From Atribacterota bacterium (GTDB taxonomy: Bacteria > Atribacterota > Phoenicimicrobiia > Phoenicimicrobiales > Phoenicimicrobiaceae): DNA of 7,147 nucleotides. Positions 1-5,933 of the stretch are shown here, one piece after another; positions within the stretch are counted from its first letter, which is position 1, and each line of letters opens with the position of its first letter. The notes under the pieces were generated by a model. It saw only the letters and a list, made by a program, of their open reading frames with translations. It had not been told where the DNA came from and did no database searches. Position numbers and translations under genes: made by a program. The stretch covers positions 1-7,147 of the forward strand of contig JAUVOA010000076.1 in assembly GCA_030599445.1 (NCBI GenBank). Reading direction: 5' to 3'.

Positions 1-2
1 AA

Positions 3-314
3 AGAGAATTTACACTGGATAAGATTGAACGGCATAAATACGCATTAGAGACCTTTATACCCATATCAGGAGTTGGTATCTTCTGTTTGGCTCCGGCAAC
101 TCCTGACAAAAATGTTCCGGATATAAGTTCTATTGAAGCTTTTTGGATAGATGGTACTGCTTCCTTTTTCTTGTCCCCGGGAGTATGGCACTGGCTTCCC
201 TTCACTCTTACTCCTGAAATGAAATTTATCCTTCTTCTCAAAAAATCTACCGTAGAAAAAGATTTAGAGATAGTAGATCTTCCAGAACAAGTAAAAATTG
301 TTCTAACAAAATAA
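3..314 (+). CDS. AllA/ureidoglycolate lyase-family cupin, C-terminal part (5' end outside window)
   Basis: The frame is open from base 3 to the TAA at 312-314, so this is the last ~103 residues of a gene starting upstream. A TTG at 87 is an internal Leu codon, because family similarity begins before it. Visible blocks follow AllA (Pfam Ureidogly_lyase) order: an ERH motif, ETFIPISG, a strand ending in LAPA, PDISSIEAFW, then GVWHW and a closing strand. Genuine AllA cleaves ureidoglycolate to glyoxylate and urea. E. coli AllA, as I recall it, reads YHRNVWHH where this protein reads LSPGVWHW, so the first His and the Arg are missing. The sugar-operon context also argues against purine catabolism. 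A cupin acting on a sugar-derived acid or with an unknown role is more likely. The next gene begins 15 bases on, suggesting cotranscription. Family assignment is fairly sure; function is not. Confidence 0.72.
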   Translation, partial: REFTLDKIERHKYALETFIPISGVGIFCLAPATPDKNVPDISSIEAFWIDGTASFFLSPGVWHWLPFTLTPEMKFILLLKKSTVEKDLEIVDLPEQVKIVLTK

Positions 315-318
315 TTTT

Positions 319-324
319 AGGAGG
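319..324 (+). promoter_or_regulatory. Shine-Dalgarno of first ABC ATPase
   Basis: AGGAGG lies five bases before the ATG at 330, in the 15-base gap after the AllA-like gene. It supports the 330 start and coupling of the two genes. Confidence 0.75.
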
Positions 325-329
325 CGAGA

Positions 330-1427
330 ATGGAAGTTTTAAGATTAGAGAATGTCTATAAAAACTATGGAAAAAATGAAGCTATTAAAAATTTAAACTT
401 TTCCTGTGAAGAAGAAGAACTATTCGTTATCCTCGGACCTTCAGGAGCAGGGAAAACCACCACGTTAAAGATGATCAGCGGATTAGAAGAGGTTACAAAG
501 GGGAAAATATTTCTCAAAAACAAGTTAGTTAACATTCTGGAACCTAAGGACAGAAATGTTTCTATGGTTTTCGAAGATTATGCCCTTTATCCACATTTAA
601 CTGTTTATAAAAATATCAGTTCACCATTAGAGGCCATACATCTACCTAAAGATGAAATCGATAAAAAAATAAGAGAGATTGCTCGTGTTTTGCAAATTGA
701 AGAACTTCTTTCAAGACTTCCTTCAATGATCAGTGGAGGTCAGAAACAGAGGACAGTTTTAGCAAGATCATTGGTAAAAAAAGCAAATGAATATTTAATG
801 GATGAACCTATAGCCCATTTAGATGCAAAATTAAGATATCAAATGCGAGGAGAATTTAAGAGGCTTCAACATATACGTAAAATGAACATACTATATGCAA
901 CCCACGATTTCAGAGAAGCGCTTTCCCTGGGTGATAAAGTTCTTATTCTAAATAAGGGAGTTACTCAGCAGATTGGTACCCCACAAGAAATTTTTAATAA
1001 GCCAGCGAATATTTTTGTAGCAAATTTATTGGGAGAACCTCCCACAAATTTAATCGAAGGAATTTTAAAAGCAAAAGAGGGACAATATTTTTTCGAGATT
1101 GGAAATATATCCATATCTTTATCGAAATCTTTGGCTAATGAGCTTTTATTAAAAATTAATCAAGAGAAATTAATTATTGGGATAAAACCTTTTGATTTGC
1201 ATTGTTATTTAAAACAAAAGGAAAACGCTAAAATTCTCAACACAGAAGTGTACATGAGTGAAATTTTAGGACATTATAATATAATTTCAATTAAGCTAGG
1301 CAATACCGTTGTTAAGATTAGGGAAGATAAATCCTTTAAAGTGTCTTTGGGGGAAAAGGTATCCGTAGATTTTAAAGAGGATAAACTTGATTTCTTCAAT
1401 GCTATTTCAGGAAATAGAATTTTCTAG
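330..1427 (+). CDS. CUT1 sugar ABC transporter ATP-binding protein (MalK/UgpC-like), first of a tandem pair
   Basis: A 365-residue cytoplasmic ATPase with the usual MalK length and layout: nucleotide-binding domain at ~1-235, then a C-terminal TOBE-like domain at ~240-365. Visible motifs are an A-loop Tyr13, Walker A GPSGAGKT at 36-43, signature ISGGQ at 134-138, Walker B ending in D158 with catalytic E159, D-loop AHLD at 162-165 and switch H192. Two positions differ from the norm: the Q-loop residue is Glu82 (VFEDYALYPHL, where MalK has VFQ), and the D-loop has His163 where Asn is usual. Walker A, Walker B, signature and switch His are intact, so it should bind and hydrolyse ATP. The second ATPase starts 11 bases on, followed by the binding protein and permeases, which suggests a heterodimeric motor. 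Substrate cannot be read from the ATPase. Confidence 0.93.
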   Translation: MEVLRLENVYKNYGKNEAIKNLNFSCEEEELFVILGPSGAGKTTTLKMISGLEEVTKGKIFLKNKLVNILEPKDRNVSMVFEDYALYPHLTVYKNISSPLEAIHLPKDEIDKKIREIARVLQIEELLSRLPSMISGGQKQRTVLARSLVKKANEYLMDEPIAHLDAKLRYQMRGEFKRLQHIRKMNILYATHDFREALSLGDKVLILNKGVTQQIGTPQEIFNKPANIFVANLLGEPPTNLIEGILKAKEGQYFFEIGNISISLSKSLANELLLKINQEKLIIGIKPFDLHCYLKQKENAKILNTEVYMSEILGHYNIISIKLGNTVVKIREDKSFKVSLGEKVSVDFKEDKLDFFNAISGNRIF

Positions 1428-1431
1428 GAGG
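1426..1431 (+). promoter_or_regulatory. Shine-Dalgarno overlapping the stop of the first ATPase
   Basis: AGGAGG overlaps the TAG stop (1425-1427) of the first ATPase and sits seven bases before the GTG at 1439. This fixes the GTG start and suggests translational coupling, consistent with balanced production of two partner subunits. Confidence 0.75.
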
Positions 1432-1438
1432 CAAAATT

Positions 1439-2566
1439 GTGGAAAAATTAGAACTAAAAAGTGTATACAAGTACTACGTACGAGGTACTGTGGAGGCCGT
1501 AAAAGATGTGAGCTTATCTCTTAAAAGTGGGGAACTTTTAGCTATATTGGGTCCCTCGGGTTGTGGTAAATCGTCCACCCTTAGAATGATTGCCGGCATA
1601 GAGGATATAACTAAAGGAGAAATTTATCTTGATGGAGAAATCATAAATTGGTTATCTGCAAGGGAAAGAAATATTGCTTTAGCTTTTGAAACTTATGCTT
1701 TATATCCTCATCTTAGTCTTTTTGAAAATATCGCCTTTCCTCTTCGCATAAGAGGCAGGAAAGATCAAGAGGTTAGAAAAGAGGTCAAGAAAATAGCTGA
1801 TATGCTTGATCTTACACCTGCTTTAGATAAACTTCCTTCTGAAGTAAGTGGAGGACATCAACAGCGGACATCTTTAGCACGTGCATTAATACGACCTGCC
1901 TCTCTTTATCTTTTAGATGAACCACTTTCTCATTTAGATACCCAACAAAGAACGGAATTTAGAATACAGATAAGAAGAATTCAAAAAACTCAGAACCTTA
2001 CTATGCTTTTTGTTACTCATGATCAATTAGAAGCCTTAGCTTTAGCTGACAGAATAGCAATTTTAAATTTTGGTGTTTTACAACAAATTGGAACGCCAGA
2101 AGAAGTATATGAGTATCCTGAGAACCTTTTTGTGGCAGATTTTGTTGGAGAACCGCCGATGAATTTTATAAAAGCCACTCTAATAAGAGAAAAAAATGAT
2201 TATATGGCAAAATTATATAATCAAAAATTAAAGATTCCTGAAAACTATAAAGATTCTATGGAAAAGTTTTATAAGGGAGATGACACTGAGATAATGCTGG
2301 GAATTAGACCAATTTATATTTATATTTCTAAACCTGGCGAAAATCAAATCATTAGTGGAGAAGTATATGTCTTTGAAGATATCGGTGAATCCGGCATATT
2401 AACAGTGCAAATTGGAGATGCTTTAATTAGAGTTGAGCTTAATCCGGGATATTCTTTTAAATTAGGGGAAAAAGTTAATATTACCTTTGATTTAGAAAAA
2501 ATTCTTATATTTAATCCCATTTCCGGAAAAAGAATTAAACCAAATTACTCCAAATCCACAAAATAA
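1439..2566 (+). CDS. CUT1 sugar ABC transporter ATP-binding protein (MalK/UgpC-like), second of the pair
   Basis: A 375-residue ATPase starting at GTG. Motifs in order: A-loop Tyr13, Walker A GPSGCGKS at 38-45, Q-loop region AFETYALYPHL with Glu84 in place of Gln, signature VSGGH at 136-140 followed by QQR, Walker B ending in D160 with catalytic E161, D-loop SHLD at 164-167, switch H194 in VTHDQ. A TOBE-like domain fills ~240-375 and contains GIRP and ends near NPISGKRI. It shares its architecture with the preceding ATPase but differs enough throughout to be an old paralogue, not a recent duplicate. The final signature residue is His140 instead of Gln. Both Q-loop Glu and D-loop His are shared with the partner. 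Tandem CUT1 ATPases are also known in glycerol uptake operons of the rhizobial GlpST type; here they probably form a heterodimer under the two permeases. Confidence 0.93.
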   Translation: MEKLELKSVYKYYVRGTVEAVKDVSLSLKSGELLAILGPSGCGKSSTLRMIAGIEDITKGEIYLDGEIINWLSARERNIALAFETYALYPHLSLFENIAFPLRIRGRKDQEVRKEVKKIADMLDLTPALDKLPSEVSGGHQQRTSLARALIRPASLYLLDEPLSHLDTQQRTEFRIQIRRIQKTQNLTMLFVTHDQLEALALADRIAILNFGVLQQIGTPEEVYEYPENLFVADFVGEPPMNFIKATLIREKNDYMAKLYNQKLKIPENYKDSMEKFYKGDDTEIMLGIRPIYIYISKPGENQIISGEVYVFEDIGESGILTVQIGDALIRVELNPGYSFKLGEKVNITFDLEKILIFNPISGKRIKPNYSKSTK

Positions 2567-2574
2567 AAAAGTAA

Positions 2575-2584
2575 AAGGAGGTGA
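2575..2584 (+). promoter_or_regulatory. Orphan full-length Shine-Dalgarno sequence
   Basis: AAGGAGGTGA is an uninterrupted match to the 16S 3' end, yet no ATG, GTG or TTG follows at usable distance. It lies in the 72-base gap after the second ATPase and about 55 bases before the real start of the binding-protein gene, which has its own AGGAGG. A GTG inside the motif (2581) opens a 10-codon frame ending in TAA at 2611-2613, but its spacing is unusable. It could be a ribosome standby site or a relic of a lost start. Confidence 0.4.
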
Positions 2585-2623
2585 CAAAGTATTTAATTTT
2601 TTTAAAAATCTAATTATTTTTTT

Positions 2624-2629
2624 AGGAGG
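2624..2629 (+). promoter_or_regulatory. Shine-Dalgarno of the solute-binding protein
   Basis: AGGAGG nine bases before the ATG at 2639, preceded by an A/T-only unstructured stretch. This fits strong initiation, as expected for a binding protein needed in excess. Confidence 0.7.
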
Positions 2630-2638
2630 TTTAATATA

Positions 2639-4072
2639 ATGAGAAAAGTATATTTGTTTATTTTAATTACTTCATTGTTGTTAGTTTTTTCTTGCTCTAT
2701 GCTGGTTCAAGGTCAAACAAAATTTAACGATGTAACGATTACTGCTTTTTGTGATGCAGGACATAATGCCCGTCCTTTTGAATGGTATGCTGATGAATTT
2801 GCAAAGGCAGGGATTACTGTAAAATTAGTTACCGCACCTTTTGGTAATGTATATGAAAAGCTAAAAAGCGAATTTGTTGCCGGTACAGGTGCTTATGATC
2901 TAATCGTGCTTTTTCCTATGTATTTAGGTGAATTTGCGGGGATGGGTTATCTTAAGCCTTTAGACGAATATGCGGAAAAATATGATCCTCATTTAGATGA
3001 TATCGCTGAAGGCTTCTTAAAGCTGTACGACTACTATGCCGGCACACTATATACTCTTCCTTATGATGGCGATGTTTTAAGTCTCTATTTCCGTAAGGAT
3101 TTGTTCAATGATACTACAGAAAAAAGCAATTTCAAAAAAACATATAACAAAGAGCTTGTTCCTCCGGAGACCTGGGATGAAATGTTAGATGTAGCTAAAT
3201 TTTTTACCAGAAAGAGCGGAGAAACATTAGCCGGAAAGAAATTGGATGAAGATTTTTATGGTTTTGCTTTCTTAGCCCAAAGAGGTAGTTTTGCTTTTGC
3301 CTGGTGGTTAGCAGAATTTGCCAGCCGAGGAGGGACATATTTTGATAGAGAGATGAATCCAGCAATAAATTCTGAAGGAGGAGTTACTGCTCTTCAAAGA
3401 TTGGTAGATTCTCTGCCGTATTGTCCGCCCGATGTTCTTGCTTATGGATATGATGAATTAAAAGATGCTTTAGTTTTAGGGAGAATAGCCATGTGCTTAC
3501 AATGGCCTTGCAACTGGAAGAAAGGCAATGATCCTGCTCAATCAAAAATTGTAGGAAATCTTGGTGTTACCCATGTTCCAGGAGTTATGAAAGATGGAAA
3601 ATTAGTATATCGTGCTCCTATGCCTTGTGGCAGGGTTATAGCCGTAGCAAGCGCAAGCAAGCATCCGGAGGAAGCATTCTATGTTGCCAAACTTCTTTCC
3701 GATGATTTTTCTATTGATGATGTTTCCACTCCAGATACCGGTCTTGACCCGTACAGGAAATCTCATTTCAATAATCCGGGAGCTTTTTCAGGATTTGCCC
3801 CAGAAAAAGAAGCATTAGAGTATTTAGCAGCCATTAATAACAATTTAACTTACGGTTTCCCAGATTTAAGTCTTCCTGGTTCTGCAGAATATATTGATGT
3901 ATTAGAACTAAATCTTGGGAAAGCTTACACAAAAGCATTATCGCCAAAAGAAGCTCTTGATGCCGTAGCCAAAGAATGGGATAGTATAACTGATAGGTTA
4001 GGAAGAGCTAATCAGACAAGAATTTATGGAGAACTTCTACAGAGCTGGAAAGAGGTTGGGTTAATTGATTAA
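2639..4072 (+). CDS. Extracellular solute-binding protein, family 1 (CUT1 sugar transporter)
   Basis: A 477-residue exported protein that captures substrate outside the membrane and delivers it to the two permeases. The N-terminus is a signal peptide: R2-K3, then a hydrophobic core at ~4-18. Residues 15-19 (LVFSC) satisfy the lipoprotein pattern with Cys19 as lipidation site; signal peptidase I cleavage after VQG (23-25) is an alternative. The mature part shows the type-1 binding-protein course: an early strand (VTITAF), an Asp-Leu-Ile-Val strand near 87-90, GYLKPLDEY, a hinge-side LPYDGDVLSLYFRKDLF, then PPETWDEML, and a C-terminal half rich in Trp and aromatics (AWWLAEF, LQWPCNW), suitable for stacking on sugar rings. 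The mature chain has five Cys (38, 262, 286, 291, 330), which is more than typical. It sits between the ATPases and permeases, and a stable stem-loop follows it. Ligand unknown; rhamnose or a rhamnose-containing sugar is inferred from the downstream isomerase only. Confidence 0.92.
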   Translation: MRKVYLFILITSLLLVFSCSMLVQGQTKFNDVTITAFCDAGHNARPFEWYADEFAKAGITVKLVTAPFGNVYEKLKSEFVAGTGAYDLIVLFPMYLGEFAGMGYLKPLDEYAEKYDPHLDDIAEGFLKLYDYYAGTLYTLPYDGDVLSLYFRKDLFNDTTEKSNFKKTYNKELVPPETWDEMLDVAKFFTRKSGETLAGKKLDEDFYGFAFLAQRGSFAFAWWLAEFASRGGTYFDREMNPAINSEGGVTALQRLVDSLPYCPPDVLAYGYDELKDALVLGRIAMCLQWPCNWKKGNDPAQSKIVGNLGVTHVPGVMKDGKLVYRAPMPCGRVIAVASASKHPEEAFYVAKLLSDDFSIDDVSTPDTGLDPYRKSHFNNPGAFSGFAPEKEALEYLAAINNNLTYGFPDLSLPGSAEYIDVLELNLGKAYTKALSPKEALDAVAKEWDSITDRLGRANQTRIYGELLQSWKEVGLID

Positions 4073-4101
4073 AAGTTAGAGCTTGAATTGTTTTATATTT
4101 T

Positions 4102-4130
4102 TAGGGGAACGGGAGGTTCTCGTTCCCCTA
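4102..4130 (+). terminator. Intercistronic stem-loop after the binding-protein gene (attenuating terminator or mRNA-stabilising hairpin)
   Basis: Arms 4102-4114 and 4118-4130 pair over 13 bp with one G-U pair (4112/4120) and a GGT triloop. The ten outer pairs (TAGGGGAACG with CGTTCCCCTA) are perfect and GC-rich in an AT-rich gap. The sequence after it, TTAAATTT, is a poor U-tract, so full termination is unlikely. A hairpin here, between a binding-protein gene and permease genes, matches the known pattern in which partial termination or 3'-end protection raises binding protein over permeases (as in malE-malF). The loop side also hides a GGGAGG motif. Structure is clear; role is inferred. Confidence 0.65.
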
Positions 4131-4160
4131 TTAAATTTCAAATGAGAAAGAGGGATTAAT

Positions 4161-5054
4161 ATGAAAGAAATATCAACAAATGTTTTAATAGGAAGAAATA
4201 GTTTTGCAAAAAGGATAACTTTACCTTCAATTATTATTCTGGTGGTTACTGTTGTGGGACCTTTTGCTTTTTTGCTCTATTCAAGTTTCTTTGATTGGAA
4301 TCTTACAGTTCCTGCTCCTCCGAGATTTGCCTGGTTCTATAATTTCGGATTAGTTTTTAAAGACTTAAGATTTTGGAATGCTTTTAAAAATACTTCAGCA
4401 TTGATGATAGCAGGAATAATTACCCAATCTATTTTGGGTTTAATCCTTGCTTTTCTTCTTAATAGGAATTTTAGATTCAAAAAACTTGCTATAATCATTT
4501 TAGCTTTGCCAATAATGGTTACTCCAGTAGTTTTGGGATTTAATTGGAGAATTATATATCATGAGCATTTTGGTCCATTAAATTATATAATTCGACTTTT
4601 TGGAGGAGCTGGTTCATCTTGGATTGCTGATCCAAAATTAGCCTTGTTTTCAATCTTTTTAGTTGATACCTGGCAATGGACCCCCTTTGTAACTTTAATT
4701 TTGCTTGCAGGCCTACAATCTATACCTCGTCAAGTATATGAAGCTACCGATGTAGATGGGGCTACAGGATGGCAGACCTTCTGGCGCATTACCCTGCCTC
4801 TTCTTCGCCCTATGTTTGTTTTAGTAGTACTTTTTAGAACTATTTGGATTTTTAAAATTTTTGATCCTGTTTATATTCTTACCGGAGGAGGTCCTGGTAT
4901 TGCAACAGAAACACTTAGTTTATACACTTATGTAAGTTGGGTAAAATATTGGAGAGTTGGTTACACTTCAGCTTTAGCGTTAGTTCAATTAGTAATAATG
5001 ACTGTTATAGCTATGATCTTTGTGAGAAAGGTTATGCAAAGGAGGAGAGTGTAA
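4161..5054 (+). CDS. CUT1 sugar ABC transporter permease, MalF/UgpA-like
   Basis: A 297-residue inner-membrane protein with about six membrane spans, near 21-43, 80-100, 109-132, 161-186, 218-236 and 268-288. The EAA loop that docks on the ATPase reads EATDVDGATGWQTFWRITLP at 194-213, with the conserved E, D-G-A and final Pro. The MalF-type motif ILTGGGP follows at 239-245. Short length, without the large periplasmic loop of E. coli MalF, is usual for most CUT1 permeases. The ATG at 4161 is preceded by a weaker AAGAGGGA site at 4148-4155, in keeping with lower expression than the binding protein. It ends directly against the second permease, with which it should form the channel heterodimer. 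Confidence 0.94.
   Translation: MKEISTNVLIGRNSFAKRITLPSIIILVVTVVGPFAFLLYSSFFDWNLTVPAPPRFAWFYNFGLVFKDLRFWNAFKNTSALMIAGIITQSILGLILAFLLNRNFRFKKLAIIILALPIMVTPVVLGFNWRIIYHEHFGPLNYIIRLFGGAGSSWIADPKLALFSIFLVDTWQWTPFVTLILLAGLQSIPRQVYEATDVDGATGWQTFWRITLPLLRPMFVLVVLFRTIWIFKIFDPVYILTGGGPGIATETLSLYTYVSWVKYWRVGYTSALALVQLVIMTVIAMIFVRKVMQRRRV
5038..5045 (+). promoter_or_regulatory. Shine-Dalgarno of second permease inside the first permease gene
   Basis: AAAGGAGG lies within the last codons of the first permease, nine bases before the ATG at 5055, which itself abuts the TAA at 5052-5054. This selects 5055 over the in-frame ATG at 5061 and indicates tight translational coupling of the two channel subunits. 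Confidence 0.7.
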
Positions 5055-5918
5055 ATGAATATGAATGATAAAAAATATAAAAAATTTAGACAAAGAGAAA
5101 AAAGAAAAAAGTTAAACAGTTTATTTCAAAACTTACTACTTACTTTTTTTGTTGCTCTTTTTGGTTTTCCTATCTATTGGATTTTTATAGGGGCTTTTAA
5201 AGAAAAAGGAGAATTTTTTCATTTTCCTCCTATTTTTTGGGTTAATAATTTTAGTTTTAAAAACTTTACCAGTGCTCTTTCTTTGGGAGGTTCTAAAGGA
5301 GTAGTGGATAGTCTTATTGTAGCTTGTATTGGTACTGTTTTAGTGGTAATCCTTGCTCTTTTTGCCGGTTATGGATTAGGGAGATTTAAATTTGGAGGTC
5401 CAAATTTATCTTTCTTTGTGCTTTCTCTTCTCTTTTTACCCCCTATAATTGCAGTACTACCATTGTTTATTATTTTCAGGTATTTAAGGATAGTTGATAA
5501 TTATATTGCTTTGATATGGTCTTATTTCTTAATTAACCTACCCTTTGCTATATGGCTCATTAAAGGATTTATTGAAGACCTACCCGAGGAGATTGAGTCT
5601 GCGGCTTTAGTAGATGGCTATTCTCGTTTTGGGGCTTTTCGGAAGGTTACCCTTCCCTTAATAATTCCCGGAGTGGTGGTATCAGCATTATTTGTATTTG
5701 TTTTTGCCTGGAATGAATTTCTTTTCGCTCTTATGTTTACCAGATCCAATGTAAGAACTCTACCGGTAGTTCTTTCAGAATTAATTGGCGGTCATGGAAT
5801 TCAATGGGGAGAATTATCGGCTCTTTCTCTGATTGCAATTATTCCCGGAGTTATTTTGGTAGTATTTTTCCAGAAATATTTAGTACGGGGCTTAACCTTT
5901 GGAGCGGTAAAAGGATAG
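5055..5918 (+). CDS. CUT1 sugar ABC transporter permease, MalG/UgpE-like
   Basis: A 287-residue inner-membrane protein. After a strongly basic cytoplasmic N-terminus (many Lys/Arg between 6 and 19) come about six spans, near 23-47, 83-108, 117-143, 150-170, 205-228 and 253-277. The EAA loop is at 181-201 (ESAALVDGYSRFGAFRKVTL then P201), facing the ATPases. The MalG-type hallmarks are WNEFLFAL at 219-226 and the C-terminal QKYLVRGLTFGAVKG at 273-287. The first span begins with the usual F-P-I-Y-W pattern (38-42). It starts the base after the first permease stops. Together with the upstream ATPases, binding protein and first permease it completes the transporter. Substrate is not readable from the sequence. 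Confidence 0.95.
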   Translation: MNMNDKKYKKFRQREKRKKLNSLFQNLLLTFFVALFGFPIYWIFIGAFKEKGEFFHFPPIFWVNNFSFKNFTSALSLGGSKGVVDSLIVACIGTVLVVILALFAGYGLGRFKFGGPNLSFFVLSLLFLPPIIAVLPLFIIFRYLRIVDNYIALIWSYFLINLPFAIWLIKGFIEDLPEEIESAALVDGYSRFGAFRKVTLPLIIPGVVVSALFVFVFAWNEFLFALMFTRSNVRTLPVVLSELIGGHGIQWGELSALSLIAIIPGVILVVFFQKYLVRGLTFGAVKG

Positions 5919-5920
5919 CT

Positions 5921-5928
5921 GGAGGTGA
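5921..5928 (+). promoter_or_regulatory. Shine-Dalgarno that sets the kinase start at TTG 5934
   Basis: GGAGGTGA lies five bases before the TTG at 5934. The longer in-frame option, GTG at 5925, is part of this ribosome-binding motif and cannot be used with it, so TTG is preferred. Confidence 0.75.
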
Positions 5929-5933
5929 TTAAT

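Noticed and set aside
87..314. A short complete gene starting at TTG 87
   Set aside because: AllA-family similarity continues upstream in the same frame to the window edge, so the TTG is an internal Leu codon of a truncated gene.
2581..2613. A 10-codon leader peptide from GTG 2581
   Set aside because: The GTG lies inside the ribosome-binding motif, leaving no usable site, and the peptide shows no control-codon pattern.
2604..2623. A possible terminator: AAAAAT/ATTTTT arms followed by a T-run before the binding-protein gene
   Set aside because: The stem is six A-T pairs only and would be too unstable; the T-run is part of a general A/T-rich leader.
2567..2638. An internal promoter for the binding-protein gene
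   Set aside because: The gap is A/T-rich and gives many loose -10-like matches, but no TTGACA-like box at suitable spacing stands out.
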